The position numbers were made by a program, and so were the translations under genes. Of a DNA stretch of 64,000 nucleotides, positions 37,157 to 46,677 are shown one piece after another. The notes below the pieces were generated by a model, which had not been told where the DNA came from, made no database searches, and worked only from the letters and a program-made list of their open reading frames with translations. Where the stretch lies: the NCBI RefSeq assembly GCF_038811545.1, contig NZ_CP133319.1, positions 1,054,001 to 1,118,000 of the forward strand, read 5' to 3'. Each line of letters starts with the position of its first letter. Within the stretch, counting starts at the first letter, position 1. Source of the DNA: Rhodoligotrophos sp. CJ14 (lineage in GTDB: Bacteria > Pseudomonadota > Alphaproteobacteria > Rhizobiales > Im1).

Positions 37157-37998
37157 CGCGCATGTCCAATGCCGCGCTCGCCCCTTCTCCGGCCCCGGAG
37201 CCGATGGCCCCCGCAAAGCCGACCACAGCGCCATTGCTGGAGGGTGCTGGCCTGACCAAAACCTTCGGCGGCCTGCGCGCTGTATCCGACGTGAGCTTCG
37301 CCGTGCCCCGTGGCACGATCTGTTCGCTCATCGGCCCCAACGGAGCGGGCAAGACCACCCTTTTCAACCTGATCAGTGCCGTGCTGCGCCCCACCTCCGG
37401 CCACGTTGTCTTTGATGGCAAGGACATCACCAAGGCGCCCACCTATACCCTGGCCAAGCGCGGCATTGCCCGCACCTTCCAGAACCTCGCCGTCTTCAAG
37501 CATGAGACGGTGGTGAACAATCTGCTGGTCGGCATGCATGCCCATCTCCGCACCGACCCCTTCTCTGCCGCCATCTTCTTCGGCCGGGCGCGCAGGGAAG
37601 AGATCAAGGCCCGCGAAAGGGTCGAGGAGATCATCGAATTTCTGGAGATCGAAGATATCCGCGACCTGCCCGTTGGCACCTTGTCCTATGGCATGCAGAA
37701 GCGGGTTGAGCTTGGCCGCGCGCTTGCGGTCAATCCACGGCTCCTGCTGCTAGATGAGATGGTCTCCGGCATGAACCAGGAGGAACGTGAAGATATCGCC
37801 CGGCTCATTCTCGATTTGAAGGAGGAGCTTGGGGTCACCGTGCTGATGGTCGAGCACGACATGGGCATCGTGATGGACATCTCCGACCGGGTGTTCGTGA
37901 TGAACTATGGCGAGAAGATTGCTGAAGGCACTCCTGCCGAAGTCTCGGCAAATCCCGTGGTGGTGGATGCCTATCTCGGGCGGAGGTCGGCAGCATGA
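37153..37998 (+). CDS. livG: Branched-chain-type ABC transporter ATPase LivG
   Basis: A 281-residue ATPase. After a Pro/Ala-rich N-terminal 28 residues comes the ATPase fold: Walker A GPNGAGKTT, the LivG-type loop ARTFQNLAVF, signature LSYGMQKRVELGRAL and Walker B LLLLDEMVSGMN, where Met replaces the usual Pro after Glu. ATG 37153 overlaps livF by 4 bases, and the stop overlaps the CoA ligase gene by 4. Confidence 0.93.
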   Translation: MTRMSNAALAPSPAPEPMAPAKPTTAPLLEGAGLTKTFGGLRAVSDVSFAVPRGTICSLIGPNGAGKTTLFNLISAVLRPTSGHVVFDGKDITKAPTYTLAKRGIARTFQNLAVFKHETVVNNLLVGMHAHLRTDPFSAAIFFGRARREEIKARERVEEIIEFLEIEDIRDLPVGTLSYGMQKRVELGRALAVNPRLLLLDEMVSGMNQEEREDIARLILDLKEELGVTVLMVEHDMGIVMDISDRVFVMNYGEKIAEGTPAEVSANPVVVDAYLGRRSAA

Positions 37999-39845
37999 AC
38001 CCGCTGGATCTCAAGCAGCTGGAAAAGCTCACCCTGCCGCAGGTTTTGGCGGCGCGTGCCAAGGCCCATCCTTCAGAGCTTGCCCTGCGCGAGAAGGTGC
38101 GTGGCATTTGGCGGCGCACCACCTGGGCTGACTATTTCCGCAATGTGCGGATGACGGCGCTTGGCCTCTATGCCCTCGGCTTCCGTCCCGGCGACCGCCT
38201 GGCGATTGCCAGCGAGAACACGCCGGAATGGTATTATGCCGATCTCGCAGCCCAGATGCTGGGCGGTGCGGGCCTTGGCATCTATCCCACCAATCCCTGG
38301 CCGGAGCTGCAATATATCATGCGCCATGCCCGGGTAAGGCTGGTGGTCTGCGGCGATCAGGAGCAAGCGGACAAGGTGATCGACGCGAGCCGCCACGAAG
38401 GCGGCCTGCCCGATCTCGAAAAGCTGATCTGCGTCGACATGCGCGGCCTGCGGAGCTACGACCGCAGCAATCTCATGTCCTTCGCCGACCTGCTCGCGCT
38501 TGGGCAGAAATCGCAAGCAGCCCACGGCGCCGCCGTCGATGCGCTGCTCGCTGCCGGCAAGCCCGATGACACCGCGATCATCGTCTATACCTCCGGCACC
38601 ACCGGCATGCCGAAGGGCGCGATGCTCTCCCACCGCAACATGCTCTATTCGGCAGCGCGCGTCGTGGAGACGGCGGGGCTTTCCGCCGAAACCTATTCGG
38701 TGGTCTGCTATCTCCCGCTTTGCCATGTGGCCGAGCGCTCATTCTCCCTCTGCATGCACCTTCTCTCCGGGGCGCCGGTCAATTTCGCCGAATCCGTCGA
38801 TACCGTGGTTGAGAACCTGCGCGAGATCGCACCGCTCGGCTTCCTCGGTGTGCCGCGCATCTGGGAGAAGATGCAGCAGCGCATCCTCTTCCGGGTGAAG
38901 GACACAACCCCGCTGCAGCGGCGCGTGTTCGACACGGCCATGCGCCTTGGCCGCCCGATTGCCGAGCGCCGGCAGGCCAATGGCGGCGCATTTGCCAGCC
39001 CCCGCGACCAGCTGATCTATCGGCTCCTCTACCTCGCCTGCTTCCGCGCCCTGCAGCGCTTCGTGGGGCTTGATCGCCTGCGCTGCGGCTTTTGCGGCGG
39101 GGCGACCGTCTCGCCCGAAGTGCTGCTCTTCTTCTGGACGCTCGGCGTTCCCGTCTATCAGATCTACGGCATGACCGAGACGGGCGGTGTCAGCCATATG
39201 CAGCGCCCCGGCTTCACCCGCAGCGGCTGCTCTGGCCTTCTGATCGATGGCCTCGAGCAGCAGGTTGCCACCGATGGCGAATTGCTGTTGCGCGGCCCCT
39301 CCGTCTTCAAGGGCTATCTGTTCGATGACGTCGCCACCGCCCGGGCGCTGGAGAATGGCTGGCTCCACACGGGTGATGTGACCGAACTTGAGGATAATGG
39401 CGAATTGCGTGTCATCGACCGCAAGAAGGACATCCTCATCACCTCCGGCGGCAAGAACATCACCCCCTCGCTCATAGAGAACGCCCTCAAGGACAGCCTC
39501 TATATCCGCGAGGCGATCCTGCTCGGCGATGGCCGTCACTTCGTCTCGGCCCTGATCCAGATCGATTACGAGACGGTCGGCCAATGGGCCCAGTCCCGGG
39601 GCATTGCCTACACCACCTATCGCACCCTCGCTGAGAACCCGCAGGTGAAAGACTTGATCCAGGGCGAGGTCGACAAGGTCAATGCCCGTTTCGCCCGCGT
39701 CGAGAACATCCGGAAATTCGTGCTGCTCGCCAAGGAGCTCGACCATGACGATGGCGAACTGACTGCAACCATGAAGGTGCGCCGCCGGGTGATCGAGCAG
39801 AAATTCCGCGAAGAGATCGTCGCGATCTACGGGAGTGCGGCCTAA
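37995..39845 (+). CDS. Long-chain-type acyl-CoA synthetase (AMP-forming)
   Basis: A 616-residue adenylate-forming ligase that activates a carboxylic acid with CoA. The P-loop YTSGTTGMPKGAM is near residue 198, YGMTETGG near 393, and the hinge DRKKDILITSGGKN near 474. It is of the long-chain (FadD15/FAA) kind, not the medium-chain kind. It sits between livG and livH with 4- and 1-base overlaps, so import and activation are probably coupled. AtuH is the matching role in Pseudomonas. Confidence 0.92.
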   Translation: MNPLDLKQLEKLTLPQVLAARAKAHPSELALREKVRGIWRRTTWADYFRNVRMTALGLYALGFRPGDRLAIASENTPEWYYADLAAQMLGGAGLGIYPTNPWPELQYIMRHARVRLVVCGDQEQADKVIDASRHEGGLPDLEKLICVDMRGLRSYDRSNLMSFADLLALGQKSQAAHGAAVDALLAAGKPDDTAIIVYTSGTTGMPKGAMLSHRNMLYSAARVVETAGLSAETYSVVCYLPLCHVAERSFSLCMHLLSGAPVNFAESVDTVVENLREIAPLGFLGVPRIWEKMQQRILFRVKDTTPLQRRVFDTAMRLGRPIAERRQANGGAFASPRDQLIYRLLYLACFRALQRFVGLDRLRCGFCGGATVSPEVLLFFWTLGVPVYQIYGMTETGGVSHMQRPGFTRSGCSGLLIDGLEQQVATDGELLLRGPSVFKGYLFDDVATARALENGWLHTGDVTELEDNGELRVIDRKKDILITSGGKNITPSLIENALKDSLYIREAILLGDGRHFVSALIQIDYETVGQWAQSRGIAYTTYRTLAENPQVKDLIQGEVDKVNARFARVENIRKFVLLAKELDHDDGELTATMKVRRRVIEQKFREEIVAIYGSAA

Positions 39846-40717
39846 TGGACTTCTTCCTGCTGCTGCTCGCCACCGGCCTCGTCTCGGGCGCCGCCTATGG
39901 CATGATCGCGATGGGCTTTGCCCTGATCTACAAGGCCACGGGCGTTGTGAATTTCGCCCAGGGCGAGCTGGTGATGCTCACCGCCTATATCGCCTTCTCC
40001 ATTGCCGCGAGCCTCAACCTCTCCTTCTTTCCCCTGGTGGCGGTCACCGTGCCCATCGCCATGGTGCTGGGCCTCCTGCTCGAGCGGATTTTCATCCGTC
40101 CGATGCTGGGCGAGCCGATCTTCTCCATCGTCATGGTGACCATCGGCTTGGCCGTTATCATCCGCGGCGTCACCATCATGATTTGGGGCCCCGACCCGTT
40201 CGACTTCCCGGCGGGGCTTCCAAGCGATGTCGTCTTCATCGGCAATATCCCCTTCTATCCGGCCCAGCTTTATGCCCTCGGTGCACTGGCCGTGCTGGTG
40301 GCGGCCGCTTGGTTCTTCCTCCACCGCAGCCGCATGGGCATTGCCATGCGCGCCGTTGCCGCCAATGAGAAGGCAGCCATGCTCATGGGCATCGGCGTTG
40401 CCCGCATTCATGCATTGGCCTGGTCGCTCTCATCCGCCATAGCCGCCGTCGCCGGCATCCTCTTTGCCGCCAATTTCAAACTCGGGCCCGATCTATGGTT
40501 CCAGGGCCTGAAATCCTTCCCCGCCGTCATCCTCGGCGGCCTCGACAGTGTGATCGGCGCCGCGATTGGCGGCCTGGTCATCGGTGTCATCGAGAACATG
40601 GCGCAAGGTTATCTCGGCCAGGGCCTGCGTGAGATCGCCGGCTTCGTGGTCATCGTGCTGGTGCTGATGATCAAGCCATATGGCCTGTTCGGCGAGCGGG
40701 AAATCGAGAGGGTCTGA
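39845..40717 (+). CDS. livH: Branched-chain-type ABC transporter permease LivH
   Basis: A 290-residue permease with about eight helices. GAAYGMIAMGFALIYKATGV and NFAQGELVML at the N-terminus are the LivH signature, and the coupling loop is GIAMRAVAANEKAAMLMGI. The ATG overlaps the ligase stop by one base. Confidence 0.93.
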   Translation: MDFFLLLLATGLVSGAAYGMIAMGFALIYKATGVVNFAQGELVMLTAYIAFSIAASLNLSFFPLVAVTVPIAMVLGLLLERIFIRPMLGEPIFSIVMVTIGLAVIIRGVTIMIWGPDPFDFPAGLPSDVVFIGNIPFYPAQLYALGALAVLVAAAWFFLHRSRMGIAMRAVAANEKAAMLMGIGVARIHALAWSLSSAIAAVAGILFAANFKLGPDLWFQGLKSFPAVILGGLDSVIGAAIGGLVIGVIENMAQGYLGQGLREIAGFVVIVLVLMIKPYGLFGEREIERV

Positions 40718-40720
40718 GCC

Positions 40721-41767
40721 ATGCGCACCGGTCATTTCAAAGAGAGCTATGCCGAGCTGGTGGCCCTGAGCGACAGCACCGTCACCTGGGCCTGGGTGGC
40801 AGTCCTCATCGCCGCGCTGATCGGCCTGCCACTTTTCGTCGGCAACTATTCGCTATCCCTCGCATCGGGCGCCATGATCGCCGTTATTGGCGCTGTCGGC
40901 TTGAACCTGCTTGTCGGTACCACCGGCCTCATCTCCATTGGCCAGTCTGGCTTCCTCGCCATCGGCGCCTATACAAATGCGCTTCTTCTGGCTGATCATG
41001 GCTGGCCCCTTTGGGCGAGCATTCCGGCAGCCGGTGTGGTCTCGGCCCTCATTAGCCTCCTCGTTGGCATCCCCTCCTTGCGGCTCAAGGGGCTTTATCT
41101 CGCGATCACCACCCTCGCCTTCGCCTTCATCGTCACCCACGTGATCCTCTATGCCGAGGACATCACCCATGGGCCCAACGGCGTGTTCCTGCCCAAGGTT
41201 TCCGCCTTTGGCTTTGATCTCTCGAGCGATCGCCCCTTCTATTATTTCGCCTTGGCCATCACCATCGCCGTGGTGCTCGTCGCGCTGAATCTTTCGCGCA
41301 CCCGCATCGGCCGCGCCTGGATGGCCATCCGCGATCATGACATCGCAGCCAGGGTCATGGGCATCGATCTCGTCCGCTACAAGCTGCTCGCCTTCATGAT
41401 CTCGTCCTTCCTGGTGGGGATCGGCGGCGCGCTCATGGCGCTTCACATCCGCTTCGTGAATATCGACGTCTTCGGCCTCATCCTGTCGATCGAGGCATTG
41501 GCGATGATCATCCTCGGCGGTTTGGGCTCGATTGCGGGCGCGATCTTGGGGGCGATTTTCCTCTCGCTCCTGCCGGAGGTGATCCGCATCGCCTTTGCAA
41601 CCTTCGGCGATCCCTCCTCCACCACCTACACGTCCTATGTCTACGAGATCAGGGGCATCGCCTATGGCGTCGTGATCGTCGCGTTTCTTCGCTTCAAGCC
41701 TGATGGTCTCATCGGCTTCTGGAGAGATATCCGCCGTTACTGGAGCAACTGGCCGCTCGCCTACTGA
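40721..41767 (+). CDS. livM: Branched-chain-type ABC transporter permease LivM
   Basis: A 348-residue permease with about nine to ten helices. GLNLLVGTTGLISIGQSGFLAIGAY and the coupling loop GRAWMAIRDHDIAARVMGI are typical LivM elements, as is ILGGLGSIAGAILGA. It starts 3 bases after livH. Together they form the translocation channel. Confidence 0.93.
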   Translation: MRTGHFKESYAELVALSDSTVTWAWVAVLIAALIGLPLFVGNYSLSLASGAMIAVIGAVGLNLLVGTTGLISIGQSGFLAIGAYTNALLLADHGWPLWASIPAAGVVSALISLLVGIPSLRLKGLYLAITTLAFAFIVTHVILYAEDITHGPNGVFLPKVSAFGFDLSSDRPFYYFALAITIAVVLVALNLSRTRIGRAWMAIRDHDIAARVMGIDLVRYKLLAFMISSFLVGIGGALMALHIRFVNIDVFGLILSIEALAMIILGGLGSIAGAILGAIFLSLLPEVIRIAFATFGDPSSTTYTSYVYEIRGIAYGVVIVAFLRFKPDGLIGFWRDIRRYWSNWPLAY

Positions 41768-41810
41768 CACAAGAACTGCCTGAACCGGGCGCGAATTGGG
41801 AGGAAACAGA

Positions 41811-42995
41811 ATGCGCATGAAATCTGTGGGGTTGGGGCTCTTGGCCCTTTTGATGGCGTCGACCGCCCACGCTCAGGATCCCGGTGTGACCGACACTGAG
41901 ATCAAAATCGGTGACGTGAACATCCTGACCGGCCCCGCCTCCTTCATCGGCCGGGCGGTTTCCGTTGGCTCCAAGCTTGCCGCCGCCGAAATCAACGAAG
42001 CTGGCGGCATCAACGGCCGCAAGATCGTCGTCGCCACCGAGGATGACGGATATGTGCCCGCCCGCTCTTTCCAGGCCTTGAAGAAGCTCATTGAAGTTGA
42101 CGGCATCTTCGCTCTCAACGGCACCTCCGGCACCGCCAATATCCTCGCCATGCTGCCGCTGATCGAGGAGAACAACCTGCCGACTGTCGTGACCACGACG
42201 CCCACGGAGCTTGCCTACAAACCAGTGCGGCCTTCGGTCTTCACCATCGGCGCCCGCTACCAGGATGCCTTTTTCGGCCAGCTCAAATACATCCATGAGA
42301 AGTTGGAGCCGGAGAATGCCGTTTATGGCCTCATCCGTCAGGATGATGACTTCGGTGTCACCGTTGAAGGGGGCTATGACCGCGCCATCAAGGAGCTCGG
42401 CCTCAAGGATGGTATCCGCCTGAAATTTAAGCGCGGCACCACCAACTTCTCAGCCGAGGTTGTGCAGATGCGGGCCGCCGGCGTCAATGTGCTCGCCAAT
42501 GGCGGCATCATCGCCGGCGCTGCCAATATCCTGGGCGAGGCACGCAAGCTCGGCATGGATCTGCAGGTGGCCTCCGTGTGGAGCGAGGACATGCCGCCCT
42601 CCGTCAAGCTCGCCGCTCCCGCGGGCTATCCCTATCTGGTCGCCGATTACGTCGCCCTCAATGATGCGGCGACCGACGCCTTCCACAAGCTCGCCGAGAA
42701 GCACTTGAGCACCGGCGAGGTCGAGGCGATCAATCGCTATTCCTACATCACCTATGTCGGCCTCAAGGTCCTCGCCAAAGCCATGGAGGGCTGCGGCAAG
42801 GAATTGACCCGCGCCTGTACCATCGAGCAGCTGCGCAAGATCAAGGACTTCGACACGGGCGGCCTCACTGCCCCGATCAGCTTCGACAATGAGAAGCAGC
42901 TCTCCGGAACCGCGGTGAAGATCTATCAGCTCGATCCGGCCAGCCAGAAGTTCAAGACGCTGGTCGATTTCACCGAATATTCGCCCAACGACTAA
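41811..42995 (+). CDS. Periplasmic ligand-binding protein, LivK/amide-type
   Basis: A 394-residue binding protein for the importer. A Sec signal peptide covers residues 1-22 (GLGLLALLMASTAHAQ). The body has DTEIKIGDVNILTGPASFIG, GGINGRKIVVATEDDGY and FALNGTSGTANILAMLP, the usual type-I binding-protein lobes. GGGAGG stands 8 bases before ATG 41811. Family members bind branched amino acids, amides or aromatic and aliphatic acids. Confidence 0.93.
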   Translation: MRMKSVGLGLLALLMASTAHAQDPGVTDTEIKIGDVNILTGPASFIGRAVSVGSKLAAAEINEAGGINGRKIVVATEDDGYVPARSFQALKKLIEVDGIFALNGTSGTANILAMLPLIEENNLPTVVTTTPTELAYKPVRPSVFTIGARYQDAFFGQLKYIHEKLEPENAVYGLIRQDDDFGVTVEGGYDRAIKELGLKDGIRLKFKRGTTNFSAEVVQMRAAGVNVLANGGIIAGAANILGEARKLGMDLQVASVWSEDMPPSVKLAAPAGYPYLVADYVALNDAATDAFHKLAEKHLSTGEVEAINRYSYITYVGLKVLAKAMEGCGKELTRACTIEQLRKIKDFDTGGLTAPISFDNEKQLSGTAVKIYQLDPASQKFKTLVDFTEYSPND

Positions 42996-43064
42996 GTCGA
43001 ACCGGACCACGCCGGATAGGCCACCTCCGGCGTGGTGCCGCAAACCCCAGAACCGAGTATTCCG

Positions 43065-44543
43065 ATGACAAAGCCCTTCAACCGTGTCCTCATCGCCAAT
43101 CGCGGCGAGATCGCGGTTCGCATTGCGAGCACTCTGCGTAAGCTCGGCATCGAAAGTGTTGTGGTCTACCACGCCGCCGATCGGGCAAGCCCGGCCGTAA
43201 GCCTCGCCGACCACGCGGTCGAGATCTCCGGCGCAACACCCGTCTCAGCTTACCTCGATGGCGACCAGATCATTGAGGCTGCCCGCAGGACCGGCGCTGA
43301 AGCCATTCATCCCGGCTATGGCTTTCTTTCGGAGAATGCCGGCTTTGCTAGGGCGGTCGCCTCCGCCGATCTGGTCTTTGTCGGCCCCACTCCTGATGCG
43401 ATCGAGCTGATGGGCGATAAGATCCGCGCCCGCGCCTTTGTCGAGAAGCACGGCTTTCCCGTTGCGCCTTCCGCCATCGAGGATGATGACCCCCGCAGCT
43501 TCACCAAGCGCGCCCGGGCCGTAGGCGCCCCGCTTCTGATCAAGCCCTCAGCCGGTGGCGGTGGCAAAGGCATGCGCATCGTCCGCGATCTCGATCTGCT
43601 CGATGAGGAGATCGAGCGCGCCCGCAGCGAGGGCCAGCGCTATTTCGGCGATGGCAGGCTTTACGTCGAGCGCTACGTGGAGAACCCGCGCCACATCGAG
43701 GTGCAGGTTTTGGGGGATGCCCACGGCCATGTCGTGCACCTCTTCGAGCGCGAATGCTCGGTTCAGCGCCGCTTCCAGAAGATTGTCGAGGAAACCCCCT
43801 CACCTGCGCTAACGGCCGAGCTGCGCCAGAAGATCTGCGAAACCGCCGCCGGCATCGCCCGAGCGGCGGGCTACCGCAATGCCGGCACGGTCGAGTTCAT
43901 CTATGGTAATGGCGAGTTCTTCTTCCTTGAAATGAACACCCGCCTGCAGGTCGAGCATCCCGTCACCGAAATGATCACGGGCGTCGACCTCGTGGCCGAG
44001 CAGTTGCGGGTGGCGGCCGGCAATCCCTTGCCATTTACCCAGGAAGAGATCACAGCCCGTGGCCATGCCATCGAATATCGCATCTATGCGGAAAGCCCCG
44101 CCCGTGGCTTCACCCCGACCACGGGCAAGGTCCTGCGCCTTGCCATGCCCGAGGGTGAAGGCATTCGCATCGATAGTGGCATCCGCGAGGGCCAGGCGGT
44201 CACCTCGGCCTTTGATCCGATGCTGGCCAAGCTCATCATTTATGGTGCCGACCGGGGCCAGGCGCTGGCCCGGGCTGACAAGGCCTTGGCTGAGTTCGCC
44301 CTGCTGGGCTGCGAGACCAATGTCGAGTTCCTGCACCGGCTGAACGCCGACCCGGCCTTTCGGGAAGGCAATGTCCACACCGGCTTCCTCGATGCCAATC
44401 CCGCGCTTGCCGAGCCAGCGCCCCTGCCCGAGGCAACCTTGCACCGTCTGCTCGCGGCGGCAGCGCTCTCGGTCCGCCCGGTGCGCGATGCGGCAGACGC
44501 AATTCCCGAACTGCAAGCGGCCATGGGCGCCTGGAGAAATTGA
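43065..44543 (+). CDS. Acyl-CoA carboxylase, biotin carboxylase subunit
   Basis: A 492-residue biotin carboxylase. IANRGEIAVRI and HPGYGFLSEN at the start, ATP-grasp loop SAGGGGKGMR near residue 165, catalytic EMNTRLQVEHPVTE near residue 295. In most methylcrotonyl- or geranyl-CoA carboxylases this domain is fused to the biotin carrier; here it ends after about residue 490 and the carrier is a separate gene overlapping by one base. Confidence 0.93.
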   Translation: MTKPFNRVLIANRGEIAVRIASTLRKLGIESVVVYHAADRASPAVSLADHAVEISGATPVSAYLDGDQIIEAARRTGAEAIHPGYGFLSENAGFARAVASADLVFVGPTPDAIELMGDKIRARAFVEKHGFPVAPSAIEDDDPRSFTKRARAVGAPLLIKPSAGGGGKGMRIVRDLDLLDEEIERARSEGQRYFGDGRLYVERYVENPRHIEVQVLGDAHGHVVHLFERECSVQRRFQKIVEETPSPALTAELRQKICETAAGIARAAGYRNAGTVEFIYGNGEFFFLEMNTRLQVEHPVTEMITGVDLVAEQLRVAAGNPLPFTQEEITARGHAIEYRIYAESPARGFTPTTGKVLRLAMPEGEGIRIDSGIREGQAVTSAFDPMLAKLIIYGADRGQALARADKALAEFALLGCETNVEFLHRLNADPAFREGNVHTGFLDANPALAEPAPLPEATLHRLLAAAALSVRPVRDAADAIPELQAAMGAWRN

Positions 44544-45046
44544 TGAAGCACGTCTTTGTTCTCGATGATGCCGACTATGCGCTCTGGCTTGGCCGCGACG
44601 CGAGTGGCTATCGCATGGCGCTGGGTGATGAGCGCTTTTCTGTGGCCCTGGCCCCCAACAACCGTGGTCGTGACCATCTCACGGTCGATGGTGTCGAGAC
44701 CTCCGCGCTCATCGCCGTCGATGGCGACATCGTGCACATCCATGTCGATGGCGTGACCCGCAGCCTGCAGTGGTTAGACTCCATCGCCCGCTATGCCGCC
44801 CAGTCCGGCGCATCCGCCGACGACATCATCACGGCCCCCATGCCGGGCACGGTGATTTCCGTCTCGGTGGAGGCCGGCCAGCAGGTTGCGCGCGGCGAGA
44901 CCCTGGTGGTGATCGAGAGCATGAAGCTCGAAACGGCGATCAAGGCCCCCCGCGATGGCATCGTGGAGATCGTTCACGTGAGCGCGGGGCGAACCTTCGA
45001 CCGGTCTGCCCCCCTGGTCACCCTCGCGCCCGCGACAGGAGCCTGA
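44543..45046 (+). CDS. Biotin carboxyl carrier protein subunit
   Basis: A 167-residue protein. The C-terminal biotinyl domain (residues about 92-165) begins ITAPMPGTVISVSV and has the biotin Lys in VIESMKLETAI. The first 90 residues correspond to the linker and BT domain normally between BC and BCCP in fused alpha subunits. It overlaps the BC gene by one base (TGATG). Confidence 0.92.
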   Translation: MKHVFVLDDADYALWLGRDASGYRMALGDERFSVALAPNNRGRDHLTVDGVETSALIAVDGDIVHIHVDGVTRSLQWLDSIARYAAQSGASADDIITAPMPGTVISVSVEAGQQVARGETLVVIESMKLETAIKAPRDGIVEIVHVSAGRTFDRSAPLVTLAPATGA

Positions 45047-45052
45047 TTTCCC

Positions 45053-46657
45053 ATGCGCATTGAATCGCGTATCGATACCTCGTCTGAGGAGTTCCGGGCC
45101 AATATGGCCCATAATCGCGGGCTCGTGGCCGATTTCCGTGCGCGCCAGCAGAAGGCGCGCTTCGAGCGGCCAACCCGTGACTTCGACCGGCTGAAGCGCC
45201 AGAACAAGCTGTTCGTGCGCGAGCGCCTCGACCTGCTGCTTGATCCGGATACGCCCTTTCTCGAGCTTTCAACCCTTGCCGCCAACATGTCCTATGACGG
45301 CGAGGTCCCGGGCGCCGGCAATGTCACCGGCATCGGCATCGTTGCCGGCCGCGAGGTCATGATCCACGCCGACGATGCAAGCGTGAAGGGTGGCGCATGG
45401 TATCCGCTGACCATCAAAAAGATGGTGCGGGCGCTCGATATCGCCATCGAGAACCGGCTGCCCGTCGTTCATCTCTGCGACAGCGCAGGCGGCTTTCTGC
45501 CCCTGCAGGCGGACCTTTTCGCGGACAAATACCTGGCCGGACGCCTGTTCCGCAATCAGGCGATCCTGTCGAAGCGCGGCATCCCGCAGGTCGCGATCGT
45601 GCTCGGCCATTGCACGGCGGGCGGCGCCTATATCCCGGCTCTGAGCGAATATAACGTCATTGTCCGCCGCACCGGGGCGATTTTCCTTGGCGGCCCGCCG
45701 CTGGTGAAGGCGGCGACCGGCGAAGAGGTCACGGTCGATGAGCTGGGCGGTGCCGATGTCCACACCCGCATTTCTGGCACCGCCGACTATCCCGCCGACA
45801 CCGAGGAACAGGCAATCGCCATCGCCCGCGATATCGTCGCCCAGTTCCCGCGACCCAATAAGCTGCGGATCGAGCAGATTGCCCCTGAGCCCCCCTATTA
45901 TGACCCGGAGGAGCTCTACGGCATCATTCCCCGCGACATCAAGGTGCAATTCGACATGCGCGAGGTGATTGCGCGCATCGTCGATGGCAGCCGCTTCCAT
46001 GAATATCAGCCCGCTTACGGCACCACGCTCGTCTGCGGCTATGCTCATATCTGGGGCTACCAGGTCGGCATTCTCGGCAATAACGGCGTGCTCTTCAACG
46101 ACTCGTCCCTGAAGGCCGCCCATTTCATGCAGCTGTGCAATCAGCACCGCGTGCCGATGATCTTCCTACAGAACATCACCGGCTACATGGTGGGCCGCGA
46201 CTATGAGCATCGCGGCATCACTAAGGATGGCGCCAAGATGATCATGGCCGTGGCCGGATCGGAGGTGCCGAAGATCACGGTCATGGTGAACGGATCTTTC
46301 GGTGCCGGCAATTACGGCATGTCGGGTCGCGCCTTCGACTCGCGCTTCCTCTTCGCCTGGCCTCAGCATCAGATCTCGGTCATGGGTGCCGAGCAGGCCG
46401 CCAATGTGCTTGCCGAAATCAAGGTCCGCCAGCTCGAGCGCCATGGCCAGACCTTGACGCCTGAGGAGATCGCGGCCATCCGCGATCCGATCCTTGAGGA
46501 ATACCGCCGCCAATCCAGCGCCTATTACTCAACCTCGGAAATCTGGGATGATGGCATTCTCGATCCCGTGGACACCCGCAACGCACTCGGCATTGGTTTG
46601 AGCGCAGCCCTCAATGCCGAGATCGACCGCCCCCATTATGGCGTGTTCAGAATGTGA
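45053..46657 (+). CDS. Acyl-CoA carboxylase, carboxyltransferase (beta) subunit, MCC/GCC-like
   Basis: A 534-residue carboxyltransferase. HCTAGGAYIPALSE and FLGGPPLVKAATGEEV mark the N domain; NITGYMVGRDYEH, GSFGAGNYGMSGRAF and WPQHQISVMGAEQAANVL mark the C domain. The pattern is that of methylcrotonyl-CoA carboxylase beta or its geranyl-CoA relative AtuC. The segment AGRLFRNQAILS differs from the usual FGRTFYNQA of MCC, perhaps altering substrate size. It is 6 bases after the BCCP gene. Confidence 0.93.
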   Translation: MRIESRIDTSSEEFRANMAHNRGLVADFRARQQKARFERPTRDFDRLKRQNKLFVRERLDLLLDPDTPFLELSTLAANMSYDGEVPGAGNVTGIGIVAGREVMIHADDASVKGGAWYPLTIKKMVRALDIAIENRLPVVHLCDSAGGFLPLQADLFADKYLAGRLFRNQAILSKRGIPQVAIVLGHCTAGGAYIPALSEYNVIVRRTGAIFLGGPPLVKAATGEEVTVDELGGADVHTRISGTADYPADTEEQAIAIARDIVAQFPRPNKLRIEQIAPEPPYYDPEELYGIIPRDIKVQFDMREVIARIVDGSRFHEYQPAYGTTLVCGYAHIWGYQVGILGNNGVLFNDSSLKAAHFMQLCNQHRVPMIFLQNITGYMVGRDYEHRGITKDGAKMIMAVAGSEVPKITVMVNGSFGAGNYGMSGRAFDSRFLFAWPQHQISVMGAEQAANVLAEIKVRQLERHGQTLTPEEIAAIRDPILEEYRRQSSAYYSTSEIWDDGILDPVDTRNALGIGLSAALNAEIDRPHYGVFRM

Positions 46658-46677
46658 TTTCAGGGAGATAGAACCTG

